Origin: Neospora caninum Liverpool
Lineage: Eukaryota; Apicomplexa; Conoidasida; Eucoccidiorida; Sarcocystidae
Length of the DNA stretch: 64,000 nucleotides
Direction: 5' to 3'
Assembly (NCBI RefSeq): GCF_000208865.1
Contig: NC_018395.1
Coordinates: forward strand, 899,920 to 963,919
Position 1 is the stretch's first letter, and every line of letters starts with the position of its first letter. Shown here one piece after another: positions 1 to 13,000 of this stretch. The notes below the pieces were generated by a model. It was given only the letters and a program-made list of their open reading frames with translations, ran no database searches and was not told the DNA's origin. Made by a program: the position numbers and the translations under genes.

Positions 1-278
1 TTTTTCCTTCAAAAAAAAAAGGTTACACAGAGGGTGGACGAAACGGGAGGCGCAGGATTCTGGCCCCAGTGAAGGCAGCACCTCAAAGGTAAGCCATCAC
101 TGGATAAAAAAGGACTGACAGGGCACATGCTTGAAATCTCCAAACGAGAAGGATGCAGCAAGAAGTACCGAGCGAAGGACGCTGCCGTGAAGCGACAGCT
201 TTCAGCACGCCAAAGCGAGAGCAGAGACAGCAGAGAGAGGAACGCGCTCCTGATCGAGCCGGGGAGTTGCACACTTAC

Positions 279-3200
279 GTCCGAGCGTAAGTCGAGTTGT
301 TGATATGGTGGATTGCGCCCGACGGGTCAATGATGAAGACTTTCGCCTCCGCCACGCCGACATGGACATACGCGCGATGGTCCTGGTCAGAAAACGAAGC
401 TGAAACATCCATATTCGTCGCTGGCTTCCCGTCCTCTGTGCACCCAGCCGCTTTTGTCTTCTCACGGTTTCTCGCCGGCTTTCGCACCCCCGACGCTCCC
501 TCACTTCTTCCTCTTGGCCCCCCAAACGGCTTGTAAACGACATGCATGCAGAAACCGAAGAGAACACCGGTATCCGCGGTAGATTAGGAACCAAAAGACA
601 AACCCCACCGCGTGCGGGAGACTCCCTTTGTAGGCAAAGAGCGGGGCCGATGCGCCCTTGCGCCGCAGCCGGCTTCCGAGGAAATGGAAAAGCGGCCGCA
701 AGCTAGAACACACCGCACCGCGAAACCCATACACTGACTATCTTCAGAGTCATGAATTGTCACCGAATCAACATCCTGTGAGCGAGAGAGACGGAATGGG
801 CAAGCGACAGAAGCACGAGACTCTGAGAGACAGAGTGACAGGAGCCGCGCCCGCCCAAGAAAAAAGTCGCGAGAAGGAAGGACCGTACGGAGCACCCCTC
901 AAAGGGGAGAGAGGCGCAGAGGATGGACGGGGCAAGGCCTCGCAATCGAGAGGCTAGAGAGAGGAACAGAAAAACTTACGGAGTCGCGGTTCCCGAAACC
1001 GGCATAGAACGGGTTGTATTCCGGAGGAAAGAGGCTGCGAATATCGCGAAGCGCAGCGATCTTGAAGATGTAAGGTTTCCTCTCGATCACTTCACGCTTG
1101 AAAGAGGGGAAGAGGCGGTCGGGACTCAGAATGAGCGGCCCATCTGAACCGCGAAAGCCACAAAGCGCAGGCGAGGAAACAGACTGAGACGCCGAGTTCG
1201 AGCGACGCAAACGCACACCGTCGGACCGAGCGCCCCGCACTTTGCGTCGCCAACATCACAACACGCACGCAAACTCGAGGCTTTCGAAGCACCGACTTGG
1301 GAGACCGGACGGGTAAACAAATGCGCCGCGCCCGCTCCCTCCAAGCACCACCAAAGGTGCCCTATTCATCTACAGATACGCGTTTCCTTCTGTGGAGTCT
1401 GCTGCGTTCGACAGACCACAGATCCCAAGCGCCGATCGCCTCTTTCCGGATGGATTTGCCCCAGCATGTACAGGCGTATCGCATTGCCTGCGCGGCCCTG
1501 ACGCCTCGTAGACCGAGGAATCCCGCGAAAAACTGCAGCCGTCTGCTGTCTCCGAGACAGGTACACGCCCCCTCCTGAACAGAGCGTCGGATCGAGGTAT
1601 CGACCTTTCTTTCGGGCAGTCCCTGCTGCGCTTTTTGGGCTTTCACGCTTACCTGGCAGCTTATTCGTTTGCTGTTGCGTCAGCCCGAAGAGATAGTCGC
1701 GTGTCGCGTCGGCTTGTCCGATAGCTCGCGCAGTCAGGTACAGAATGAGGTACCCAGCCTTCTTGATTTTGGTGAAGAGCTCCGCAACGCCATCGTGAGA
1801 CCAGTCCCGGCCGACGATCGGCATCAACTGACCCAACACATCAGATCTGCGTCACCCAAGGCCCGACACATCTCCCAACATCTCAACCCATACACACGTA
1901 TATACTTATGTATACGTATCTGCATAAATTGTATCTCGGACACACATATATGCATGGCATGAGGCATGTGCTTTTTGAGACGTGGCGGATCTTGTGTTTA
2001 TCGATTCGGATGGGGGGACCCGGATGGGTCTCGGCATGCATCATACGGCAGCGACGCGAAACGCACACGCCCGTGGTTTTTCCTTCCACCGTTTCCACTG
2101 TGGACATCGACATCCCCAAGCGCACCGCGCACGAGCGTCGTTGGCCTCACCTGGTGATCGTCCCGTCGACATCGGAGATAACGATCTTGGGGTACTGAGG
2201 CCAGAGGTAGATGGTTCCCATGACGCTCTTGGTGCCCTGGAGGGAGGAGCTGACTGTGAAGCAAATCGAATTTGCACCCGGTTTCAGATTCAGTGAGGCC
2301 TGGAAACAAGCGAGGCAGGAGGGAAAAAATGCACACGCAGACGACATGGCGCCAGAGCGTCCTTTTCGAGAGCGTCCTGCCCCGGAGCAAAACCGAGTCA
2401 AGACACACACACGCGAATGCCAGCCGCTCGCGTGGGAACACACTGGGCAACGCGTTGGGTCTCTTGCCTGCGTACACCCCAGCCTTCCCGGCGCAGCAGC
2501 CGAATCAGGGATAAACGTCGAGAACTGCAGGGCAGACGCACACACTGCCTCGAAACTCAACGCCTACATACGCCCACACCCGCTTTGGTGGTGCCCCGAG
2601 TTGCGTCTTTTTGCAGCCCCGTTGCGTGTGCGACTGTCACTCGACTTTGCGGACCAGTTGATCAGGGGTCGGCCGAAGCGACCTTCTGAGGCGTCGGGCT
2701 GAGCATCCCGTGCAGGAGGCGGAGGCGCTGGACCCGAGTTCGCTGTGGAAACTCGCGCTATTCACCAAGGCACTGCCTTCTTTCCATTCGCCCTCCTCGC
2801 GCCGCACGCCGGCGGCTTCTTCCACGGCGGCCACCGACGCCGCTGCGCTCGCAGTCGCCTGCGCAATTGGGTTGTTTGTCGCCAGAACGATGGGCGCCTT
2901 CGGGCCGGCTTGGGGAGCCTCGCCCGCGGGCCCGAGCGCCCCGCGCTCGTCCGTGCTCTCGGTCCCGGCCTTGGGATACGGGAACAGCGTGAGGCTCTTG
3001 CTGGCCGGAGGCGGGGCGGAGGTGCGGCTTCCGAAGAACCAGCGCGAGGCCGAGGACAAGGCGCTGCTGAAGTTCGGCTGCTCGAGATTCGCGGTGACCT
3101 CGGCGTTCATCAGTCGCGTGAGACTCTCGACAGACAGCGGCCGGTTGAAGACTAGCCAGCAGGCGAGCAGCGGCAGCGCCACTTTGCCTGGATAGTACGG

Positions 3201-4423
3201 AGGCTTGTCGTCGAATCTCGCGACCAGCGACGGATGGTACCACAGCGCAGGGTTGTTGTCGAAGGCTTCCCAGGACACCTGTGAGACCGCACAGCGCCGA
3301 CACCAGACACAGAGAAGCCGGGGGGAGTCCGAAGCGTAGGCCTCTGTGACCGCACCTGTCCCTCCTTGTTTCTGTCTCCCCCCATCTCCCCATCTCTCGC
3401 TGGCTCCACCGGAGTGTGCCCCTGAGACACGCGAGAGCGCCACTCGGCTACCGCGAGAGGAAGGCTGTGTGCACGTCCTCTTCTTGCCCAACGTCACTGC
3501 ATCCGGAACATCACGCTTACCACATTCGCATTGAAGACGTCGTTGTCGTGCTGCTCCTCTGTCACTCTGCCCGTGAGCATGTGGCCACAGAGCGAGAAAC
3601 TGACTCCGGACGCAGACCCCGCCTGGCTCTCCGCAGCGATTCGGCTGTCCGTGACTGGGCCGGCGCCCAGCTGCTGATCTTCCGGGAAGGCGCGGTCGAT
3701 TTGTGCCGCTGAAGGCGCGACCGCAGGCGCGCCGACGCCGCCGACCACCAGCCTCTCGCGTTCCTGTTCGGCTTCTGCGCCGGACTGCGCGACCGGATGG
3801 GACACAGCCGTCGCTCCGAGTTCGGGCTCTTCCTTTCCATCGATAACGGCGCGTCTGCCGTCGTCGGGCGGCGACAAGGCCTCAGCGGCGGGAGATGCCG
3901 AAGGGTGCCTTTCCGGGAGCGAGGCCTCTCTGGTAGCGGCGTCTGCGCTCGCCTCGTTCCCCACGCAGGCAGCCTCTCGGTCCTCGCCGTGCCCGGCCTG
4001 AGAGCCGTCTTCTGCGCGCTCCTTCTCGTCGTCTTCTCGGCCTCTCCAGTCTTGCTCTCGAGAAGCGAGGCTCGCCCGGCAGAAGCTGCCCTCGCCGCTC
4101 GCGTTCGACCGCGGAGACAGAATTGGGCTCGCAGACTCCTCGTCGCCCAGGTCGCCGAGACCCTCGTCTTCGTGGACGAAATACGCCTCGCCGGCTGCGC
4201 CCAACTTCATGCGCAGACTCGTCAGCTCGCCGTTCACCGTTACCGTCACCGTTTTCTCCCGCGAACGCAGCAACTTGGCTTTGCCAAAGCGAACGTGGAA
4301 AGGCGTGCTGCGCAGCTTATTGTCGTGCGTCGACCGCACACAGATGATGTCGATACACCCCGACAACGTCGCTTGGTTGAAATCCAGCGCGTTCGAGACG
4401 CTCGAGACGATCTTCCCCCACAT
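279..4423 (-). CDS. LPIN: Lipin / phosphatidate phosphatase (partial, C-terminal exon missing)
   Basis: Mg-dependent phosphatidic acid phosphatase that makes diacylglycerol at ER/nuclear membranes. Exons read on the minus strand: 3521-4423, about 2646-3278, 2151-2299, 1653-1846, 980-1143 and 279-382, about 715 residues. The ATG at 4423 opens the N-LIP domain ([20 protein letters not shown]; later TPFHVRFGK). Residues about 110-300 are an acidic, Ser/Glu-rich linker. The LNS2/HAD catalytic domain carries [10 protein letters not shown] around residue 555, which is the DxDxT nucleophile motif, then [40 protein letters not shown] and [10 protein letters not shown], all in lipin order. Most junctions are GT-AG and in phase. 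The exon ending near 2646 has no good donor: GTCGAG is the only one that keeps frame, GTGACA two codons later does not. The last exon ends at a clean GTAAGT donor (278), so a short C-terminal exon is still missing. Family assignment is firm. Confidence 0.93.
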
Positions 4424-7045
4424 CTTGGAGAGAGCGAGGCAAACAGGCGAGAAGTACCGCGAGGTCAGAGAGCACGCCGATAGCGAGGCTGAAAGCCGGA
4501 AGAGAAAGGCGACCGGAACAGAATCCTCAAAGACGCGGGAAAAGAAGCAGATGAACAGGAGACGGGGAGAGGAGGGGAGGAGAGGCTAGGCAAAGGTGGA
4601 AAGGGAGGGCAAGAGGGGGAACCGGCCAAGAGAAGAAACGGACCACGGAGAGAGACGAGAGACGAAAACAGCCACAATCAAACCATCGAGGGGAAGACAC
4701 AAGGGACGATGCACGCGTTGGGAAAAAGGACGGAAAACAGAAACGGGGAGCTTCAGCGCCCTACAGGATTTCTTACGAGGCGCCGATCTGCCCAGACAAA
4801 AGATCCTACACAAGTCCGCACACGTCAGTGCCCCATCAATTCGAACAGATACAGAAACGCGCTATAGAAAGGGAAACGCTTTGCCACCGCCACATGTCTG
4901 TACAAACACACCAAACGTGTAGATGTGTGCGTGCGAGAGAGAAACGACCGAAAGTGACTGGACACTCCGGGAGGGCGGTCGCAAACGGCCTAGGAAGATC
5001 TCTGCAGTCCCACGCAGCCTTGAAACGCGTCTCTCCGACCGCGTTTTTTCGACAACCAAGTTCTTCGTGATTGCTGTGTACAACCCCTTGTCCCCCTTTG
5101 CAGGCGGTTTCGCCCTCGTCCTCTGTCTCTCCGACCGAGCGCGTCCGTCCCCGTCGCTCCTCGAGAGTCGCCCCTGATTCGGAGTCTCCTTGCGTGCTTG
5201 GGAAGGCGCGGGCTGTGAGTTCTCGTGGCGAGAGCACGCACCGGGACCGTAAATCACTGAATCCACGCCTCACGGGTCTTGCGAGATCTCGAGTTCCGTG
5301 ATGAGCCTTCTGTGATCCTTCGTCGCTGCCGGAATGTCTCATCCGCCATCGCTCTCCCTCTCTTCCTCAGTCCCTTTTCTTCTGGTCCTCTTGCCCGCTC
5401 GGTAGCGGCGCCGCCCGCGCGTGCTTTGCTTCACTCGCTCTTCCTCGCCGCTTCTTCTCCAAGCCAGAGAGCACTCGACTGGATACCCACAGGGAACTGT
5501 GCTGCCTCCTCCGGCCTCTCCTCGGTCTCGTCTCGCTCTCCGCTTCCGAGGGTTGCCCCGTAACGAGGCCGCACACGCGCCACGCGAAGAGAGAAGCCTG
5601 CCGAGACGCCGGCCTGGCTGTCGAAACGAAAGCGTTCTCGCTCGGAAACGCGCGCACGACGGAAAGAAAAATCTTGAGCGCGCGCAAAAGCGGCGAGAGG
5701 GACAGCGAGATCGCAGGAGCCGAGGACGTTGAGGAAACGGACGGGAGACGAGAGAAGTGAGGCGGCGAGCCGCAAGCGGGAAAGAGGCTTTCCGGGCCGG
5801 GAGAAACTGCGCTGTGGCGTGTGTTAGAGAAACAGAAGGACTTTTGCGCCCTGTTTGCTACTCGCCCATTTTGCTGACCTAGCCGCAGGAGCGACGGAGG
5901 AGGCGCGCGCTCCGGAGAAGAAAGGAAAATGCGCAGACAATCTTCTCCCGATTCTCAAGGGAAGAGGGAAAGAGCCGGCAGAGCCCAAGGGCTCGAAGGG
6001 CTAGTTGCCAGCGAAAAAAACGGTGAAAACGGAGGAAAGACCAGAGAAACGACGCAGGCAACCTGACTCGCCACGCCGCAGTGCTTTCGACGCAGTTTTC
6101 GAAGCGTTCTCCTTCCCTCGCCACTTCACTCCCTAGGACAAATCCTCTCTCGGCCTTTGCTTTTTCCCTTTTTCGATCTCGCCCCATGCTCTTCAACTTC
6201 GCACTATGTGCGTGGCTTGGCTGGTCGAGAGAGGACTGCGGACACCAGGGCGCGACACAGGTCATCGCTACGTGCCCGGATATAAGCCGAACCGGCCGGC
6301 CGCTCGTAGTCTGGAACCGCTTGGACGGCTGACGAAGACCAGATACGAGAGGAAACGGCGAGGAAATGTTTTTCTTGCATGCGCCTGCCAGCGAGCACAC
6401 CTGCATTCTCTTGTCTTCAAAAAGAAGGCAGAGAGCGAAGCGCTCCCGCGGTGAAAAGTCGGGTCTTCTGAGGCAAACCACTGTGTGTGTTCGTTTAACT
6501 TTTGCCCCTTGCCAAGTGGACAAGAAAAGCAGGCTAAATGAGGCCCTGGAGACTCGACAGAGAGAATAGCACGTGTTCACGGCGTCGACGGTTAGTCGAG
6601 CGATCAACAAGAGAGTAGGCGAAAACGAAGGACGCGAAAGAAAGCGTGACTCCGGCAGGGAGACAGAGACTTAGAGAGGTGGAGAGAAGAAAGCGTGGTA
6701 ACCTCTGAGATGCAGTGAAAGGAAGAGAGGCGGCAAAGACGCGTGCCGGCGAGATCCAGGAGACACCAAGGACCAGCGAGAGGCGAGAGCGGACTGACGG
6801 GTTCACAGCAGGAAGACAATACAGAAAGGAGAGAGAGACAGCACACATGCGCCCGAATCCGACTACGTAGCGGGAGATTGGAAGCTGGCGCGAGCGCGAA
6901 AGGGCCCATTTCGCGTGCGGGGAAGAAGGCGCTCTCCTTTTTGTGCGGCCTCATTTTTCGCCCTTTCTCCTCTCTTTCTTCTTCTCGTCCTCTTCTCTGT
7001 TTTTCCTCTCTTGCTCTCCGTTTTTGCTTTCTCCCCTCACTCACC
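4424..7045. promoter_or_regulatory. Divergent intergenic region between lipin and RINT1
   Basis: About 2.6 kb separates two start codons on opposite strands, so it should hold both promoters and both 5' UTRs. It is rich in GAGA/GACG-type purine runs, with a pyrimidine-rich stretch just before the RINT1 ATG. One TGCATGC sits at 6376-6382; this heptamer is reported as a cis-element in Toxoplasma promoters, but it also occurs in introns here, so it proves little. Open frames in this stretch overlap each other on both strands and show no recognisable domain. I see no gene in it. Confidence 0.55.
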
Positions 7046-10000
7046 ATGTTTCTGACGTCTTTCTTCGACGGAGCTAGACCTCCGGACACATCGGTGTCGA
7101 CCGCGTCTGAGGGGCCCTCGCGTTCTGCATCTTCCACTCTCGGCCGAGGCGCTGTGTCTTCCTCCTCGTCCCCCGCTTCTCAGCCTCAGCGGATCCAACC
7201 GCAGGATGCTCTCCGTCAGAAATGGCCTCAGCAGAGCGGCGCCCCTGCCTCTTCACTGTCGCCCGCACCTTCCAGTGCCTCGTCAGCTGAGGCTCCTGAG
7301 AGAAATGCTCCGTGGACAGATCTCAGGGACGTGCTTCGCCACCAGCTTGCGCCGCGACAGCGCGCTTCTTCGCCTCCGCCTTCTCATCCTTCTTTCGCGT
7401 CTTCTTCCACACCGTCTTCAGCCTCTGGTGTTTCGTCTGCTCCTCGTTCGGCTCCTGTCTCCTGTCCACTGGGGTCTGCCTTGCCTTCGCTGAGTCTTTC
7501 GACCGAACAGACCGAGACGAGTCCTCGAGGAGGACAGCCTCGGCCCCCCTCGGCTGAGAACGGTGGGTGGTCTGCTGGCTCCTCCGCTTCCTCGCTTTCC
7601 GGAGAGAGGCGAGAAGACACACCGAGCGTAGCTGACAGCCCGGGCCCCGAGAATTCGGAGCACTACGCGGTACGGAGAAGCGGAGAATTTTTTGAGGCAG
7701 GCCAGCGCCCCGAAACGGCTACCCGACCTTCCTGTTCACCTGGTTGTGATCGCCCTCTCCACGCGGCGTCACCCCCTTTTCACGCTGTTTCTTCCTCTCC
7801 CTTCCAGTCTGCCTCGGAGCCGCCTTCTGCCGAGTTTTCCTCTTCAGAGTCGTCCTATCCCAGAAACAGCAACACATCTTCCTCTCCTCTCAAAGAGGCC
7901 GTGTCCTCTTCGCCTTTCGCTTGCTCGTCTGCTCCGTCTTCGTCTTTTTCTGCTTCCTCGCTTTCGTCTTCCGCTGAAGGTCCAGGATCCGGTCGCAGCC
8001 TCGCGTCGGCGCTGGACAGTCTGGTGTTGCAGGACGTGCGGAGTCCGGCACCGTCGAGTCTCTTTGCGCCGACCCGCGTTTTCCAGGTGACCGCGCGAGG
8101 CTTGTCGACGACGCGCAACTTCCTCTTGGGCGAGGGGGAGAGAAGAGAAATGGGTTGCGCAGCCGAGCCCCAGACGCGGCCGGAAGACGGGGCGCGGTCG
8201 GAGACGGCGAGGCGCGACGCGCCTGACAGAGGGCAGGACGGGGCCGCGCGGGAAGCGGAAGCAGCGATCAGAGAAAACGCCGACGGCGCAGCCAAGACAG
8301 AAGATCGAGGCGGTGCCGTCCTGTATCTGCCTGCACAAACGGCCACGCGCATGCGCTTCTTGGCGACGAAGAGACATCTGGAAAACTGGCTGCCTCGCCG
8401 TCTCCCCGTCGCTCGACTCGCCACTTCGGGGCTCCTGCCCGATCCTACGCGCTGGACGGAGACTGCGCCCTGGCTAGAGAGACAGCTCGCTCGCCACTGC
8501 CTCAGACGAGAAGACGCGCGCCTCCGAGTCTGGATGCTTCCGCAGTCGAGGGCGCCCGCGCCCGAAAGAGAAAGGAGAGAACGCGAGTCGCGGGATACGC
8601 GAGGCAACACAGCTGGACCAGAAGCCTCAGGCAAGCGGAGAGAAGAAGCACGAGGAAGAGAAGAAGCACGAGAGAGAGAGCGTGTGTTTCCCGGGAAGGA
8701 AACGCTGGAGAATCGTGGTGTAGACGCGAGGGCGGACGGCGAGAGGCGCCGGAAGGTTCGGGGCGAGAGAAACTCGCTTCCAGAGTTGTGGGAGCTACGT
8801 GAGGCAGTGCAAGAGCAGAGACGCGAGCTCGTGCGAAGGGGGAGAAGCGGAGAGTTGGACGAAGACTCGGAGGGAGAAGGCTCGGAAGGAGAAGGCTCGG
8901 GAGAAGGCCGGGTGTCTCGACGGCTGGTCCAAGCCGTTGCGCGCGTCGAGGCGCTCCTCCGCGTCGAGGAAGCCCAGCTGCGGCGGCTGCGCAACGGTGA
9001 GGAAATTTCGGTGGAAGACGAAGCAGGGGAGACGGGATCGAAGAAGGCAGGGGGTCTGGTCGAAGCAGCCGCAGCGAACCTCGCCAAGGTCGGATACTTG
9101 GGCCAGCAGGTTCAAGATGTCCAGCGGTCTGTGGCGCGACTCCGCGGGCACGAGGCCGGGGAGACGAAAGAGAGGATGCGCGAAGACGGCGAACACGGCC
9201 ATGGAGAGAACGAGGCAGGCCAGAGTGAAGAAGAGGTGCTCATGACGGAGCTCATGGACCAACTGGCTGAAGTTGCTCTCTTGGAAATGAAGGAAAGATT
9301 CCTCACTCAGCTGACGCATCTCCTCGAGGTAAGGAAAGACGGTCGATTGCACAGTTTATAGAGATGTTCTTCGAGGGGAATCTTGCCATCGCTGGCCTTC
9401 AACACCGGTTCGAGTCGCTTCCGCCGGCGTGTCTGGATGATTTGTGTGTCTGTGTGTTGCTCCGTGGGTTGCGTCCGCCGTATGGTGGTGCACCTTATCG
9501 CCCTTTTCCATTTCTCTTCGGCTCACCCGTATAACCCGTACAGTCGACTGTAGCTCTCCTCTCTCTTCGTTTTCTCCCTCGTCTTTCCCGGATGCCTTCT
9601 TTCAGCTTACAGAGTCTGCGCGGCGTCTCCTCGACCGTTTGCTTCTGCTCCCATCTGATTCGTCTTCGCCTCCCGCGTTTTTGGCGACGGCGGGGCACCT
9701 TCTTGTTCTGCTCACGCACGTAGCAGAAGAGGCCCGCGTGCAGGCTCTGCCGCCGGCGACACGGCTGCATGCGAATCAGAGACTCCGCTCCCTCATTCAG
9801 CGCGCTCGCGGCTGTTTGATGGCGTTCCTGAGAGCTGCGCTAAAGTCCATGGAATGGGGCACGATGGTCCCGAAGAAGCCCGTTCCCGAGGCGGAGACGG
9901 GGGCCACACGAGGGACGGCGGGGTCCGAGACAGATGCGAACGACGCAGGAGGAGAAAAGGCGACGCCTTTTTCGCCGCTGTTTCTCGTCCTGGGGGGACT

Positions 10001-13000
10001 GTTTGCGCTGCAGGAACTGGACGGGGCGTGCACGGAGGCGCCCAAGCAGCCAGAGAAGAAAACGCGGTGGAGACGCGCTCAAGAAGGGCGGAAGGCGGGG
10101 GAGGCTCAGGACGAAGGTGGAGAGTCGCCTTCGAACACAACCAGACGCGTCGTGGGGCAGACTGCGGCCTCGCATCCTGAAAAGGTCTGGGCAATCCAAG
10201 CCCTGGCTTCCCCGCTAGCTGCAGCCTTCCATTTCCACTTCTGCAGGTGCGCTACCGATCGAAACCACGCAGAAAACGTACGCACCATGCACCTGCATGC
10301 ATCAGTACATGCATAGGTATATAGATGGGGATGTATGTGTAGCGACACACACCAAAAACCCACACACATATATATGCGTGTCTGCGCCTATGTAATTGCA
10401 CGCATGTTGACCTATGCATATGCATGCGATCGTTCTGTTTGACACAGACGGGTGAGGTCCGCAGATGGCTGTTTTTTTCGTTCGGCAAATCCGCGAGTCT
10501 GACGCACGCGTGTGGGCAAGGCTGCACGGATTTGCGAAGGCGGCTCGCCAGTCTGTGAGAGGACGGGAATCCTTTCCGCCACGTTGTCCGCGTGCCTGTG
10601 CTTCGGGTATCATTAGTAGCACACACGACCGCAGGCATATGCGCCTTCACGGCCTGGGGGTACGAGGACGCTGCATGGGGCCCTCCCAGCGCTGCCGTGA
10701 AGTGCACGCGCGTCGCTCAGGCTTCCTGTGGTTGGAAGCGCCGAACCGCCGACCCACTGTATGGAAAGGCGCAACGCGTGTCTCTATTTCCCTCTGTACA
10801 CATACATCTCTAGCATCGTGGGGAGCTGAGGAGACGGGAGAGACGCGCCTCTGCTTCAGCCTCGACTGCGCGCGGCGCGCCAGGCGTGTAGATGAGGGCT
10901 CCGAAGATGGCCGTCGTGTCTCTGTCCCGGGGTTTGTTTTCGTTCAGAGAAGAGGGCGGGCCTCTGATGCGGTTGGACAAGCCTGAGTGGGCGCGGGAGT
11001 TTCTTTTGAAGCAGCTGGAGCGCCACGAAGATTTGCTCTACGACTCAGCCGGAGTCGACTGGGTGGATCCAGAAGACTGCAGAGTTGAGCAGGTTTTGCA
11101 AAAAAGTAGCAACGCACCCAGCGCTTCTGGGTCTGCCTTGGTTTCCCACTTTTTCCTCCCTGACCTTGCTGGCCATTCTAGGAAACACGACATGCACATG
11201 CCCTCTACGCCCTGGCTTCGCGGGGTGTATGGAGACGCGACGAGTACGGAGACCGAGACAGGAGACAGGGAGGAGGCCGAGGGAGAGAGGAAGGCGAGAG
11301 AAGAAGGACTGCACGCGCTAGAAATCGCTGCATGCTCTCTCTCGCTTCACGTCGACCCTGCGGAAGGCCTGCAGCTTATTCTCGCCGACGCGTTTCGCCA
11401 GTTTCTCTTCGATCGCATGCCTCTCCTCATTTTCGTCCCTGTCTCTTCTGCGGTCCCCGATGCCCCACACGCGCCAGTCGCCCCACAGACGTCGCCTCTG
11501 GGTGCGTCCTCGTCTTCCACCGGGCACGGAGAGGAGTTGGAAGCAGGGAGACCACGCCAAAACGGCGAAGGCGTGGCCGTAGCTGAGGGCGAGAGTGGTT
11601 TGGGGGCCTCGTCGCAAGAGACGGCCGCGCCCGCGTCGACGCAAGTCGAGGTTGCGGCTCCTAACAGCGGTTCCGCCTCTCTGTTTCTCTTCCATCTTCA
11701 ACAGGCCCTAGATCTGTTCGGTCTCTGGAAGGACCAAGGCAGCCTCAGGGCGGCCAGCGTCATCGTGCGCGACTTCAACGAAAACGCGCTGGTCTATCCT
11801 CCGGGCGCGGGCCCACTCGCGTCCCCGCAGGGACAGAGCCAAGGCGAGGCCGGCGCAGGGGGGGTCGGGAGGAAAGCGAACAAGAGAGGGAGGCGACGAA
11901 GAGACACGAGACAAGACAAGGACGGGGGGGAGACACGCAGCGAAGCAGAGACGACAGGGATCGACGAAACGGACCGACCAATACCCGCGAGGGACAAAGA
12001 CGGAGCGGAACGGAGAGGAGCGAGAGGCATTGGCGAGGGAAGCGTGACGGAGGGCAGGCAAGAAGCTGGAACAGGCAGCGGAGGATTTTCTCTCCTTCGC
12101 GGCCTCGTCACAGCTGCCCTACGTGAGGATAGTGACAGGGAGAGCGTGCAAGGCGGAGACACGCCGCAGGCTGTCTCTGCAGTCGCCAGGGGAAGACAAG
12201 GCGGACGCGGGGGGACTCCAGATGCGGAGAGCGCCGCAGAAACACCGCGGGAACGTGACACAGACGGAGACGCTTCTGAGTTCTCCGGATCGGAAATGAG
12301 TGAAGATAGCGACACCGTGAAGAAGGAAGAGCAGGAAGACTGGGTCTCTTTGAATTTTTTCGACACCGCCAAGCCCGCGGACCGGCCTTTCCCCGGTCCC
12401 GTTGGAATGCTCGAATTCTGGATAACTCTCGATGCGGCTTTTCTGACTCGAGCGATCGAGCAACTCATTGCCGATGGCGCAGCGACGCAGCCCCACGCGC
12501 TCGCCACGTTCCTCCAGCACCCCCCAGATCTCCAAAGGCTCCTCGCTTTCTCCAGGTCAGTGTACAGCGACGAGCCAGGGGGAAAAAGAAAACACTGCAT
12601 ACACCGCAAGTCCCTAACGCCGTCTACAGGCTGATATTTACATACGAATATATATGTATAGATATGTATATATATAGATGTATATATATATATATATGTA
12701 TATATGCATGCATATGTATAGGTGTGTTTGTGTATGTTTAGCTGCAAGGCCTGGAGCCGTCTACAGATTGACGTTTACATAAACACACACATACATATAT
12801 ATGTATATGTGTATGTATATTAAAATGTATATGCGTTTGCATGTGCGGACGCAGAGTAAACCTACATGTACACGTGAATGTAGTCCGCTGCTCCTCTCCT
12901 TCCCTCCTCTTTTGTCCAGCGAACTAGTCGTCGCCGCAGTGGCGCTCTTCGACGCTGCCTCGCCCCGCGTGGGGGCGTTGTCGCAGGACGATGCGATTGA

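Noticed and set aside
2710..4483. Long plus-strand open frames opposite lipin
   Set aside because: They are antisense shadows of the GC-rich lipin exons, with no domain of their own.
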